NCBI GenBank assembly: GCA_031272025.1
Contig: JAISUP010000094.1
Location: 1 to 32,062, forward strand
From: Bacteroidales bacterium
Lineage (GTDB): Bacteria; Bacteroidota; Bacteroidia; Bacteroidales; WCHB1-69
Reading direction: 5' to 3'
DNA length: 32,062 bases
Numbering within the stretch: position 1 is the stretch's first letter; the number at the start of each line of letters is the position of its first letter. The notes under the pieces are model-generated. The model made no database searches. It was not told where the DNA came from and saw only the letters and a list, made by a program, of their open reading frames with translations. This document shows, piece by piece, positions 15,649 through 24,242 of the stretch. A program made the position numbers and the translations under genes.

Positions 15649-16908
15649 ATGACAAAAAACATTGTTTCTTTGAAAAATACATCTCTCCCCATCGAAATTC
15701 AAAACCAATTTATTTCATTGGAATTGAAAGAAAAAGTCCGTTTTTTGAGCAACTATTACTTCGAACAGGTTGTTCAATATCGGAGGCATATTCATCGTTA
15801 TCCCGATTTATCGGGACAGGAAGGGGCTACGGCATCTTTTGTGTGTCGGTGTTTACAAGATATGGGGTTGTCGGTTCAATATCCTGTGGCAGGACATGGG
15901 GTTGTAGCCTGCATAACCGGATTTTTACCCGGGAGACGATGCGTGGCTTTGCGAGCAGATATGGATGCGTTACCTTTGCAAGAACATACCGGTACCGACT
16001 ATGCCTCTTGTCGCCCCGGTATTATGCACGCCTGCGGGCACGATGCACATACCGCCATGCTCATAGGCTCCCTGCTTATTCTTAATACTTTGAAAAACAG
16101 TTTTGGGGGAACGATAAAGGCTATTTTTCAGCCTTCCGAAGAAGAATACGGGGGAGGGGCACCGGAAATGATCGAAGCAGGGATATTGCACAACCCTGAA
16201 GTAGATGTTATTTTTGGGCAGCACGTTACCCCCGGACTCTCCTCTAATTGTGTTGGATTTAGAGAGGGTGCTTTTATGGCTTCTACCGACGAAATTCATT
16301 TGACTATACACGGCAAAGGCGGTCACGCGGCATTGCCCGCCGAGACAATCAATCCCGTGCCCGCGGGGGTGGCTATAGTGCAAGGAATTCAAGATTTCGT
16401 GCAGACACACGCCCCAAAAGATACCCCTACCGTGCAAAATTTCGGCAAATTCATAGCAAACGGTCGGGCAAACCTTATTCCCGATACCGCCGAATTATCC
16501 GGCACTCTGAGAACCTTTGATGAAATATGGCGGGAAAAAGTATTGAACTATATCAACGCTTTCGCGCAAGAAACTGCTCGAAAAATGGGGTGTATTTGCG
16601 AGGTAGACATTCGTCGCGGCTACCCTGTTTTGTATAATTCACCCGAAGTTACCTCCCGGGCAAAAAAAGAAGCCGAAACGTATCTGGGGAAACACAACGT
16701 AACCGCGTTGCCCACACGCATGACCGCCGAAGATTTTGCCTATTTTTTGCAGGAAAAACAAGGAGTATTTTGGCGGTTAGGTAGCACGGGAGACAACAAA
16801 AACACTACTTTCCCTTTACACAATTCCCAATTCGATATTGATGAAAACGCGCTCAAAACCGGTATGGGTTTAATGGCATGGATTGCTTTGGCAGAATTGT
16901 GCAGGTAG
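15649..16908 (+). CDS. M20 family metallo-amidohydrolase (N-acyl-amino-acid / IAA-amino-acid hydrolase type)
   Basis: 419 residues from the ATG at 15649. The hydrolase fold and metal ligands of the M20D group are clear: RRHIHRYPDLSGQE (45-58), RADMDALPL (102-110), MHACGHDAH (126-134, Cys129 and His131), QPSEEEYGGG (161-170, catalytic and metal Glu), the GQHVTPGL His192, the dimerisation-domain GKGGHAALP, and late RMTAEDFAYFLQ. The family cleaves N-acyl groups (acetyl, hippuryl, auxin-like conjugates) from amino acids in the cytoplasm; no signal peptide is seen. The ~25 residues before the conserved part are longer than usual, so a later start is possible. It is followed 62 bp later by hutH, fitting an amino-acid catabolic pair. 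The exact substrate is unknown. Confidence 0.92.
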   Translation: MTKNIVSLKNTSLPIEIQNQFISLELKEKVRFLSNYYFEQVVQYRRHIHRYPDLSGQEGATASFVCRCLQDMGLSVQYPVAGHGVVACITGFLPGRRCVALRADMDALPLQEHTGTDYASCRPGIMHACGHDAHTAMLIGSLLILNTLKNSFGGTIKAIFQPSEEEYGGGAPEMIEAGILHNPEVDVIFGQHVTPGLSSNCVGFREGAFMASTDEIHLTIHGKGGHAALPAETINPVPAGVAIVQGIQDFVQTHAPKDTPTVQNFGKFIANGRANLIPDTAELSGTLRTFDEIWREKVLNYINAFAQETARKMGCICEVDIRRGYPVLYNSPEVTSRAKKEAETYLGKHNVTALPTRMTAEDFAYFLQEKQGVFWRLGSTGDNKNTTFPLHNSQFDIDENALKTGMGLMAWIALAELCR

Positions 16909-16932
16909 TTTACCTCATTGAAAAAAAAATCG

Positions 16933-16940
16933 TATTTTCG
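16933..16940 (+). promoter_or_regulatory. Possible -7 element (TATTTTCG) for hutH
   Basis: A one-mismatch fit to TAnnTTTG in the 62-bp gap before hutH, 30 bp upstream of its ATG. hutH could also be read through from the M20 gene. Confidence 0.35.
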
Positions 16941-16970
16941 CGACTGATAATAAATAAAAAATCGTATCAA

Positions 16971-18473
16971 ATGGAACATAGCATTAGTTTAGATTGGTTA
17001 ACTATTGAATTTGCCAATAAAATCATATATCCTAATAGTAAGTTATCGTGTTCTCCGGAAGTAGAGAACGCCGTTAAAACTTGTCGCGCGTATTTAGACA
17101 AAAAGGTAGCCGAGGACAAAACTCCGGTATATGGCATCACAACAGGTTTTGGTTCCCTTTGTAACCAAAATATTCCCGCGGACGATCTATCAACTTTGCA
17201 GCGCAACTTGGTGATTTCTCATGCTTGTGGGTTCGGGGACGAGGTGCCGGAAGATATAGTGAAAACCATGCTCTTATTAAAAATAAAGTCGCTTTCTTAT
17301 GGACATTCAGGGGTACAGTGGGAAACGATACAACGATTGGTACAATTTTTCAATCATGGGATTACACCGGTAATTTATACACAAGGTTCTTTGGGAGCAT
17401 CGGGAGATTTAGCCCCCTTAGCCCACTTGTCGTTACCTTTGTTGGGACTGGGCAAAGTTCGTTGGCAAGGTAACCGTTACGAATCACGCGAAATTAACGA
17501 AAAATTTGGGTGGGAACCACTTGAATTACAGTCAAAAGAAGGACTTGCCTTGCTCAATGGCACCCAATTCATGGGGGCTTATGGCGTGTGGTGTTGCGGA
17601 CAAGCACTCAGGCTCTTCTATTGGGCTAATATTATCTCCGCCATTTCATTAGACGCTTTCGATGGGTTGATAGCCCCGTTTCACCCCTTAATTTATAAAG
17701 TGAGAGGTCATAAAGGACAACAAGTTGTTGCCGACCTTTTCAATAAACTTTTACAGGGTTCAGGATTATGTCATCGAGCAAAGGCACACGTGCAAGATCC
17801 CTATTCTTTCCGGTGTATCCCACAAGTGCATGGGGCTATTTATGACACGATTTCTCACGCGCGAAAGGTCATAGAGCAAGAAATCAATTCGGTAACCGAT
17901 AATCCTACTATTTTCCCGGAAGAGGACTTGATCTTGTCGGCAGGCAATTTTCATGGAGAGCCGTTAGCATTAGTCATGGATTTCCTCGCGATGGCGGTGT
18001 CGGAATTAGGCAATATTTCCGAAAGACGAATCTATCAACTCATTTCCGGCAAACGCGGGTTGCCTCCCTTTTTAGTACAAAACCCCGGTCTTAATTCCGG
18101 TTTCATGATACCGCAATACACCGCAGCCTCTATCGTGAATCAAAACAAACTGCTCGCGAATCCTTGTTGTACAGATTCGATAGAATCATCGCAAGGACAA
18201 GAAGACCACGTGAGCATGGGTGCTAATTCCGCGACCAAACTATACACTATCGTCAAAAACACAGAAAAAATCCTTTCCATAGAACTGCTTAATGCCGCGC
18301 AAGCCATCGATTTTCGCCGTCCCTTACGTACCTCTCCTTATATAGAAAACCTTTTGGAGACTTACCGTGCCCACGTGCCCTTTGTAGAGAACGACGTTGA
18401 GATGCACGAACTTATGCGCACCTCACAACATTTTATACATCTATATGATAATAAAGAAGGTATTGAAAAATAA
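16971..18473 (+). CDS. hutH: Histidine ammonia-lyase
   Basis: 500 residues from the ATG at 16971; 31 further upstream in-frame codons are not family-like. It converts L-histidine to urocanate plus ammonia using the autocatalytic MIO cofactor. The MIO triad Ala-Ser-Gly is at 143-145 within GSLGASGDLAPLAHLS. YGITTGFGSL (54-63) carries the active-site Tyr, and NLVISHACG has the His84 typical of histidine rather than phenylalanine/tyrosine lyases. Other family blocks are LLNGTQFM, KAHVQDPYSFRCIPQVHGA, NSVTDNPTIFPE, GNFHGEPLAL, NPGLNSGFMIPQYTAASI and GQEDHVSMGAN. hutU, hutI and ftcD are not nearby. An arginase-fold protein of the kind often labelled formimidoylglutamase lies 1.6 kb away on the other strand. 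Confidence 0.95.
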   Translation: MEHSISLDWLTIEFANKIIYPNSKLSCSPEVENAVKTCRAYLDKKVAEDKTPVYGITTGFGSLCNQNIPADDLSTLQRNLVISHACGFGDEVPEDIVKTMLLLKIKSLSYGHSGVQWETIQRLVQFFNHGITPVIYTQGSLGASGDLAPLAHLSLPLLGLGKVRWQGNRYESREINEKFGWEPLELQSKEGLALLNGTQFMGAYGVWCCGQALRLFYWANIISAISLDAFDGLIAPFHPLIYKVRGHKGQQVVADLFNKLLQGSGLCHRAKAHVQDPYSFRCIPQVHGAIYDTISHARKVIEQEINSVTDNPTIFPEEDLILSAGNFHGEPLALVMDFLAMAVSELGNISERRIYQLISGKRGLPPFLVQNPGLNSGFMIPQYTAASIVNQNKLLANPCCTDSIESSQGQEDHVSMGANSATKLYTIVKNTEKILSIELLNAAQAIDFRRPLRTSPYIENLLETYRAHVPFVENDVEMHELMRTSQHFIHLYDNKEGIEK

Positions 18474-18501
18474 ATTTTTTAAAACGTTCGTGTGCGCGAT
18501 C

Positions 18502-19017
18502 ATGAAATCAACCACAGTTTTTCTCTTCCTGACAGTTATGGCTATCTCGTGTCTTTTCACCGTTCAATCTTGCCAAAAGACCGAATATCCCATAGAACCG
18601 GAAATTATTGAATGTATCTCGTTCGCGGAAGTCGTAGATCCACAAGATACTGCTTCTAAAAAAGGAAAACTCGTGTTCCTGTTTACAGATGGCGATGGCG
18701 ACATAGGCTTAAATCCCGAAGATACGCTCTATCCTTTCAACACGGGGTCGGAATACTATTACAATCTTTTTATTGATTATTACGAGCGACAAAATGGCAC
18801 TTTTGTAAAAGTAGATTTACCTGTGCCCATGTCTGCCCGTATCCCGCGCATGAGCAATCATACCCCCGAACCGATAGAGGTAAAACTGAGTATAGATATT
18901 TTTCTTGCCTCCAAACCCAAACACGATACGATATTTCTCTCTTTCTATCTTGTAGACAGAGAATTACACAAAAGCAACGTGATGGAGTCGCCCCTGTTGG
19001 TAAGAAATAGAGACTAA
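18502..19017 (+). CDS. Small putative lipoprotein with Asp-rich DGDGDIG motif
   Basis: 171 residues from the ATG at 18502, 28 bp after hutH. Earlier in-frame starts overlap hutH and give a poor signal. The signal peptide ends near VQSC (Cys24), with AISC (Cys17) as an alternative lipidation site. The mature part contains FTDGDGDIGLNPEDT, an Asp-rich, possibly calcium-binding loop found in many uncharacterised Bacteroidetes lipoproteins, followed by beta-rich sequence ending VMESPLLVRNRD. It may be co-transcribed with hutH. Its function is not recognised. It converges with serA. Confidence 0.75.
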   Translation: MKSTTVFLFLTVMAISCLFTVQSCQKTEYPIEPEIIECISFAEVVDPQDTASKKGKLVFLFTDGDGDIGLNPEDTLYPFNTGSEYYYNLFIDYYERQNGTFVKVDLPVPMSARIPRMSNHTPEPIEVKLSIDIFLASKPKHDTIFLSFYLVDRELHKSNVMESPLLVRNRD

Positions 19018-19026
19018 GATTTGGGG

Positions 19027-19947
19027 CTATTTGTTTACTTGAAAAGTGGTATCCCCGTTTTGGAAGAAGTTCACGATTTGTGTAGCGGCGGCAAGTCCGG
19101 CGTTAACGTTTGCCTCGGCGGTTTCTGCCCCCATTTTCTTGGGTGTACCAAAAAAGCGAGTGCCGAATTTCGCGAGAAAAACCTCTTTGTTGTCGGGTAG
19201 TATATCTGTCCCATATTTAAAATCAGCACGTTCTTCCATTATTTTGAGTAGGTCTTCTTCGTGAATGACTTCTTTACGTGCCGTGTTGATGAGGGTTGCA
19301 CCTTTGGGCATTCGCGACAGCAAATCATAACCGATAGATTTTTTTGTTTGCTCGTTAGCGGGGATATGCAGCGAGATATAGTGGCATGTGTTATAGAGTG
19401 TTTCTATATTATCAACGGGACAAACGCCGTCTTGTTTTATTTTTTCGGCGGGGACGAATGGGTCGAAGGCGAAGACTTCCATGCCTAACCCGCGGGCAGC
19501 CCATGCTACGCCACGTCCCACGTTCCCGTAAGCGTGAATTCCTAATTTTTTGCCCCGCAATTCGCTACCTGTACCGGGTTGAAATTGGTTGCGGGCGAGA
19601 TAAATCATCATGCCGATGGCTAATTCTGCCACGGCATTCGCGTTTTGCCCGGGCGTATTCATCGCTACGATACCCCGTGCTGTGCAAGCAGGCAAATCAA
19701 GGTTGTCGTAACCCGCCCCCGCGCGTACCACTATTTTTAAGTTCAGGGCGTTGGCAATCGCCATAGCCGTAACTTTATCAGAACGCACGATAAGCGCATC
19801 TTTGTCCGCGAGTTCCAAGGCAAAGACTTCCTCAGTGCCATATTTTTCTAACAGGGTTAAAGAATGACCCGCTTTTTCTACAATTTCGCGAATACCCTGA
19901 ATCGCCGCTTTCGCGAATGGTTTTTCCGTAGCAACTAATATTTTCAT
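19027..19947 (-). CDS. serA: D-3-phosphoglycerate dehydrogenase, short lysine-type (type IIIK-like)
   Basis: 306 residues without the C-terminal ACT domain. It is a D-2-hydroxyacid dehydrogenase oxidising 3-phosphoglycerate to 3-phosphohydroxypyruvate with NAD, the first step of serine synthesis. Features: VVRAGAGYDNLD (73-84), NTPGQNANAVAEL (97-109), the dinucleotide loop GIHAYGNVGR (136-145) with FDPF (161-164) as the NAD-selecting Asp, and the catalytic Arg in INTARKEV (220-227). At the usual catalytic His position the sequence is TPKKMGAETAEAN (268-280), so Lys270/271 replaces His. This is the lysine subtype known from Bacteroidales and from Entamoeba histolytica. serC is not adjacent. 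A -7-like element lies 40 bp upstream, and the arginase-fold gene precedes it on the same strand. Confidence 0.93.
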   Translation of the reverse strand: MKILVATEKPFAKAAIQGIREIVEKAGHSLTLLEKYGTEEVFALELADKDALIVRSDKVTAMAIANALNLKIVVRAGAGYDNLDLPACTARGIVAMNTPGQNANAVAELAIGMMIYLARNQFQPGTGSELRGKKLGIHAYGNVGRGVAWAARGLGMEVFAFDPFVPAEKIKQDGVCPVDNIETLYNTCHYISLHIPANEQTKKSIGYDLLSRMPKGATLINTARKEVIHEEDLLKIMEERADFKYGTDILPDNKEVFLAKFGTRFFGTPKKMGAETAEANVNAGLAAATQIVNFFQNGDTTFQVNK

Positions 19948-19986
19948 TTGTTATCTAAAATTTTGATAAAATACTTTTTTAAAATG

Positions 19987-19994
19987 CAAAAATA
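19987..19994 (-). promoter_or_regulatory. -7 element (TATTTTTG) for serA
   Basis: The minus strand reads TATTTTTG, ending 39 bp before the serA ATG, in the 82-bp gap after the arginase-fold gene. No -33 TTG is evident. Confidence 0.45.
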
Positions 19995-20029
19995 CGCGTT
20001 TTTTTTAGAAGGATATACTATTCTTTACT

Positions 20030-21217
20030 TCAGTTATTTAATTTATGAAAAGTATGCCACCATCTTTCCGGCACGATGTCGTTACAAGCCATGTCATAGT
20101 CGGCTTGCGAGCAAGGGAGAAAATAATTGCGATTGATATCTTTCTTTTTCTTGCTGACAACGGGTACGACTACCCACCAACGACCGGTAATTTTACTGCG
20201 ATAGAATACCAGTTCGTTCGTGGTGCCGGATACTTCCATGCTATATTTAACATATTGTCCTCGGTGGGAAAAAGAAGTGTCATTTTGCCGGAATATCACG
20301 CCTTCTATGAAATGCCATAAAATTTGGGCGAGGAGTTGAGAGGTTTGATTATTGCAGTCTAATGTAGGATCAAATTCAAATAGCCCGAAAGCCGAAAGCC
20401 GGTCGCTAAGCCCGGCGTAACGGGCAATACGGCACATCTCTTCCCCGTAAAATCCGTTGGGAGAGGCATGCGGGTTACCGGGAGCATCAGGACGGCGAAT
20501 CACCGATACATCTATGGCAACCATGTCTGCATCTCGTACCACCGGCTCTGCCTCTTCCAAATTCTGTCGCATAATACCAACCCGATAATGCTCGAAAAAA
20601 AGTTTGTCCATCAACAACACGGCTTCCGGACTATTGAAATAGGTTTGGTAGCCAATATTGGCAAAATTGAGCAGGTAGTTGGGCTTTCTCGTGATAATTT
20701 TGCTCAAATAATTAGTGGCATCGATTGGTTTTTGGTCATTGCCAATGTCAAAACGCGCATCTGCCAACACGAGATTCATCATTTTACACAACTTCTCATA
20801 GGCAAGGTAACAGGGAAATACAAGATCGTTGCTACCACCAAGCACTATAGGGATCATGTCGTTTTCGATACACCACGACACGATTTCTGACAAAATAGCA
20901 TAAGTGTCTTCTAGGGTATCCCCCGTGATTAAATTTCCTAAATCAATAATTTTAATTGACTTTTTCCAAACGTAGAGGCTATAAAATTGACGACGAATCT
21001 CGTCAGGTGCCAAAGAAGATGCCCTATTTTGAAAACTACCCCGTGCTTCGGGAATTCCCATGATGACTACACGTGTATCAGATACATTTAAAGATGTTTT
21101 CCCATCATAAAAATGCACGTGATGAAGTAGTACGCTTTGCTCGTAAATCCCGTGCGCGGGAGATATCTGTAAGGTAGCAAGATCCACCGGCTTAAAAGAA
21201 GGCAAAAAGTCCATCAT
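20030..21217 (-). CDS. Arginase/formimidoylglutamase-fold protein with altered metal site
   Basis: 395 residues. The ureohydrolase fold is recognisable: RVVIMGIPEARGS near 49-61, PIVLGGSND (123-131), LADARFDIG (151-159), MVAIDVSVIRRPDAPG (232-247) and FGLFEFDPTLDCNNQTSQLLA (277-297). In active arginases and HutG the corresponding motifs are GGDHS, DAHxDxR and SxDxDxxDP, which supply the two Mn ions. Here the GGDHS His, the DAH His and the second Asp of D-x-D are replaced (GGSND, DARFD, DVS). Flavobacterial relatives annotated as formimidoylglutamase share this style as I recall. Ureohydrolase activity is therefore doubtful; a regulatory, one-metal or new activity is possible. The start may be either of two consecutive ATG codons. 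Confidence 0.8.
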   Translation of the reverse strand: MMDFLPSFKPVDLATLQISPAHGIYEQSVLLHHVHFYDGKTSLNVSDTRVVIMGIPEARGSFQNRASSLAPDEIRRQFYSLYVWKKSIKIIDLGNLITGDTLEDTYAILSEIVSWCIENDMIPIVLGGSNDLVFPCYLAYEKLCKMMNLVLADARFDIGNDQKPIDATNYLSKIITRKPNYLLNFANIGYQTYFNSPEAVLLMDKLFFEHYRVGIMRQNLEEAEPVVRDADMVAIDVSVIRRPDAPGNPHASPNGFYGEEMCRIARYAGLSDRLSAFGLFEFDPTLDCNNQTSQLLAQILWHFIEGVIFRQNDTSFSHRGQYVKYSMEVSGTTNELVFYRSKITGRWWVVVPVVSKKKKDINRNYFLPCSQADYDMACNDIVPERWWHTFHKLNN

Positions 21218-21288
21218 GGCTTTAAAACTATCGTGATTATAAAATATTATTTAATGACTGAAAAAAATGTCTACTAAAAAACAAAATG

Positions 21289-21296
21289 CAAAAATA
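21289..21296 (-). promoter_or_regulatory. -7 element (TATTTTTG) for the arginase-fold gene
   Basis: The minus strand reads TATTTTTG, about 72 bp upstream of the ATG at 21217 and divergent from the PUR/parA promoter. Confidence 0.4.
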
Positions 21297-21341
21297 CATT
21301 TTATTTTTTAACAAGAAACAGAAAAAACTTTTCAGAGGATA

Positions 21342-21371
21342 TTGTCAATTCAAAAAAAACATGTACTTTCG
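21342..21371 (+). promoter_or_regulatory. Promoter of the PUR-parA-atp run
   Basis: TTG (21342-21344) and TACTTTCG (21364-21371) are 19 bp apart, matching the Bacteroidetes -33/-7 pattern with one mismatch (C for T in TTTG). The predicted leader to the ATG at 21413 is about 35 nt. Confidence 0.6.
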
Positions 21372-21412
21372 CGGGCTAACATTTTCAGAAAAAAATTAAA
21401 GCATCAAAGTTA

Positions 21413-21748
21413 ATGAGAGAGTTGGACAGACATGAAAAAAATGAGATCTTGTCGCGGGCAGTAAGAGCAGGAAAGCGTACTTACTTCTTCGATGTAAAGA
21501 AAACCGCCAAGAGCGAAGACAAGTATCTCACGATTACGGAGAGCAAACGCAAGTTTAATCCGGACGATGGGTCGTTCTTTTACGAGAAACATAAATTGTT
21601 TCTGTATAAAGAAGATTTTGACAAGTTTAAAAACGCGTTGTCGGCAATCCTTGATTTTATCGAAACAGGAAAAATGCCTGATGATAAACTTTTTGACAGG
21701 GAGGACGGACGGTTTTCGGAGGTTACTTTCGAAGACATCGACGCTTAG
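21413..21748 (+). CDS. PUR-alpha-like nucleic-acid-binding protein (DUF3276)
   Basis: 111 residues with a single PUR repeat covering most of the chain: SRAVRAGKRTYFFDVKKT near 14-31, YLTITESKRKF (38-48), then FFYEKHKLFLYKEDFDKF (55-72) and a helix FKNALSAILDFIETG. The tail is acidic. Bacterial PUR proteins form dimers that bind single-stranded or duplex DNA and RNA; the Borrelia homologue is a regulator. The gene is widespread in Bacteroidetes with no firm role. It has its own promoter and ends 12 bp before parA, so the two are probably one transcription unit. Confidence 0.88.
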   Translation: MRELDRHEKNEILSRAVRAGKRTYFFDVKKTAKSEDKYLTITESKRKFNPDDGSFFYEKHKLFLYKEDFDKFKNALSAILDFIETGKMPDDKLFDREDGRFSEVTFEDIDA

Positions 21749-21760
21749 CACGGAGGAGTT

Positions 21761-22588
21761 ATGGGGAATGGTGTAGAAGAAAGACATTTGGGCAAAGTCA
21801 TTGCCATCGTGAACCAAAAAGGAGGAGTTGGTAAAACGACTACCGCGGTGAACCTCGCGGCTGCATTGGGAATTTTAGAATATAAAACCCTGCTGTTAGA
21901 CGCGGACCCTCAGGCAAATGCAACCTCCGGGGTGGGGATAGACCAAGCAACGGTAGATAAAAGTATTTACGACGTTATCGCGGGACGTTGTTTTCTCGAA
22001 GATACGTTGTTACATACCGACACGCCGAATCTTGACCTCGTGCCCTCGCATATAGACCTCGTGGGTGCCGAAGTAGAAATGATAGAGTTAGACCGTCGCG
22101 AATACCGGCTCAAAGACGCTCTTTTACACGTGCGCGAAAATTACGATTTTATCGTGATAGATTGTGCTCCGTCTTTGGGACAAATCACGGTCAACGCGTT
22201 GGTAGCGGCAGACTCTGTTGTGGTACCGGTGCAATGCGAATACTTCGCGCTCGAAGGGCTTGGCAAACTGCTCAACACGATAAGATTAGTACAAGCCGGC
22301 ATGAACCCTGACCTCACGATTGAAGGAATTTTGCTTACCATGTACGACCCGCGTCTTAAATTGGCAAATGCCGTGGTAGAAGATGTGCGTTCACATTGCA
22401 AAAACTTAGTATTTAAAACGCTTATATCGAGAAATATTCGTCTAAGCGAAGCCCCAAGTTTTGGCAAACCTATTCTTTTGCACGACGTGGAATCCAAGGG
22501 GTCAATAAATCACCTTAACCTCGCGAAAGAAATCCTGGTCAAAAATGGGTTGTTACCCTCTAACGAAAATGCGGAAAAAGATGTGTAA
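21761..22588 (+). CDS. parA: ParA/Soj family chromosome-partitioning ATPase
   Basis: 275 residues. It has a deviant Walker A KGGVGKTT (20-27), LLLDADPQANATSG as the A'/switch region, FIVIDCAPSLGQ (Walker B) and VVPVQCEYFALEGLGKL. These are the signature of chromosomal Soj/ParA proteins, which oscillate on the nucleoid and segregate origins with ParB. The start is fixed by a strong Shine-Dalgarno (ggagg, 21752-21756) just before the ATG, uncommon in this phylum. parB, normally the next gene, is missing. Instead the start of atpB lies inside the last 20 bases of parA. I saw no parS-like 16-bp palindrome in the window. Confidence 0.93.
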   Translation: MGNGVEERHLGKVIAIVNQKGGVGKTTTAVNLAAALGILEYKTLLLDADPQANATSGVGIDQATVDKSIYDVIAGRCFLEDTLLHTDTPNLDLVPSHIDLVGAEVEMIELDRREYRLKDALLHVRENYDFIVIDCAPSLGQITVNALVAADSVVVPVQCEYFALEGLGKLLNTIRLVQAGMNPDLTIEGILLTMYDPRLKLANAVVEDVRSHCKNLVFKTLISRNIRLSEAPSFGKPILLHDVESKGSINHLNLAKEILVKNGLLPSNENAEKDV

Positions 22589-23768
22589 GAAAAAGATAAC
22601 GTGCCCCGCGTGGGCTTTCCCCATGATTTTAGTATTGCTGCTATTGAGCAGTTTTTCGCTGTCGGCTTCCGACAAGCCAACAGGTAAATTTGAACCCGGT
22701 TCGTTCATTATTGAACATGTGAGCGATGCCCATTCTTGGCATATTCTTACTTATAAAGAACATGATGTTTCTATTCCATTGCCGGTGATTTTGTACGATG
22801 ACGGCAAAGTGATATGTTTTTTGTCAAGCAAATTTGAGCATGGACACGCGGCATATCGTGGCTACGCGTTGGGATTTACCCGCGAAACGAAAGGAAAAAT
22901 TGTGAAATTAACAGGAAAACATGCCGGTTATAGTGGTGAGTTGCACGACAAAGAAGCCTTATCCGAAAGTGTAGACATTGAAAATATGCCTATTGATTTT
23001 TCCATCACCAAAAACGTGGTATCTTTGTTCGTGTCTATCTTTTTAATGATATGGATATTTCTTTACGTGGCAAAGCAATACAAAAATCGCCCGAACAAGG
23101 CACCTCACGGGTTACAGTCTTTTATAGAGATGATTATTGTTTTCGTGAGAGACGAGATCGCCCGCCCGTCAATTGGCGAAACACGCTATGTCAAATATTT
23201 GCCTTACCTGCTCACGTTGTTTTTCTTTATCTTGTTAAACAATCTCATGGGATTGATACCCTTTTTCCCTGGAGGGGCGAATCTTACGGGCAATTTAGCC
23301 GTTACCGGTATTCTCGCGCTCATTACTTTCATTCTCACGCTATGCTCGTCAAACAAAGGCTATTGGAAACACACGTTCAATACCCCCGGGGCACCGTGGT
23401 GGCTTAAAATACCCGTGCCTTTGCTCCCGACCATAGAGTTGGTAGGAGTACTCACCAAACCGGTAGTATTGGCAATTCGTCTTTTTGCCAACATTTTGGG
23501 TGGACATATTATCGTTATCGGGATCATTAGCCTTATTTTTATCATGGGGCAAAATGTGGCACCTGCAGCGGGATATGGTTTCTCGATAGTATCAATTTTC
23601 TTTTACTTGTTCATGGGGCTACTCGAAATGATTGTCGCTTTCGTGCAATCGTTGGTATTTACCTTGCTTTCGGCAATGTATATTGGAATGGCAAGAGAAG
23701 AATCTCATGAAGATAATCATATTGAAACAGAAGGGCATAGTGCAACATCGTTAAGTACAGAACTATAA
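22569..23768 (+). CDS. atpB: ATP synthase Fo subunit a
   Basis: 399 residues from the ATG at 22569 (another ATG at 22581). Both lie inside the 3' end of parA, which stops at 22588, suggesting translational coupling. A signal peptide (to about SLSASDKP) and a ~130-residue extracytoplasmic N-terminal extension are typical of Bacteroidetes AtpB. The core has the usual membrane helices, with the essential Arg304 in LAIRLFANILGGHI and the conserved ELVGVLTKPVVL before it. Subunit a provides the half-channels that carry protons to the c-ring in the inner membrane. It is followed by atpE after 55 bp. Confidence 0.95.
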   Translation: MRKKMCKKKITCPAWAFPMILVLLLLSSFSLSASDKPTGKFEPGSFIIEHVSDAHSWHILTYKEHDVSIPLPVILYDDGKVICFLSSKFEHGHAAYRGYALGFTRETKGKIVKLTGKHAGYSGELHDKEALSESVDIENMPIDFSITKNVVSLFVSIFLMIWIFLYVAKQYKNRPNKAPHGLQSFIEMIIVFVRDEIARPSIGETRYVKYLPYLLTLFFFILLNNLMGLIPFFPGGANLTGNLAVTGILALITFILTLCSSNKGYWKHTFNTPGAPWWLKIPVPLLPTIELVGVLTKPVVLAIRLFANILGGHIIVIGIISLIFIMGQNVAPAAGYGFSIVSIFFYLFMGLLEMIVAFVQSLVFTLLSAMYIGMAREESHEDNHIETEGHSATSLSTEL

Positions 23769-23817
23769 TTAAAAATATAATCAATAAAAATAATTAAAAA
23801 ATTAAACGTAAATCTAA

Positions 23818-24081
<264 letters not shown>

Positions 24082-24133
24082 TCCATACCCCAAATGTACA
24101 CGAACAACACGCTTGTGTATGAAGAGTGACGCG

Positions 24134-24213
24134 AAACAACCACGGGGTTTGTTTTTAATTTTTTTTCATTTTTCCCCGTGGTTGTAACGTGTTTAAAAAA
24201 ATGGTTGTTTTTT
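24134..24213 (+). promoter_or_regulatory. Two mutually exclusive hairpins between atpE and atpF
   Basis: acaaccacgggg (24136-24147) is the exact complement of ccccgtggttgt (24174-24185), a 12-bp stem with a T-rich 26-nt loop. The same left strand, aaacaacca (24134-24142), can also pair with tggttgttt (24202-24210), a 9-bp stem that ends in a run of six T like a terminator. The arrangement looks like an attenuator or an RNA-processing/stabilising element that could make more subunit c than subunit b. The folding is read by eye; the regulation is inferred. Confidence 0.5.
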
Positions 24214-24242
24214 AAGAGAATAATTATTAAAGTAAAAATATC

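Noticed and set aside
15537-16085. 182-residue frame overlapping the M20 gene
   Set aside because: The same DNA encodes the conserved M20 metal site in another frame.
21761-22588. Plasmid partition locus
   Set aside because: ParA is of chromosomal Soj type, and there is no parB, parS-like palindrome or replication gene nearby.
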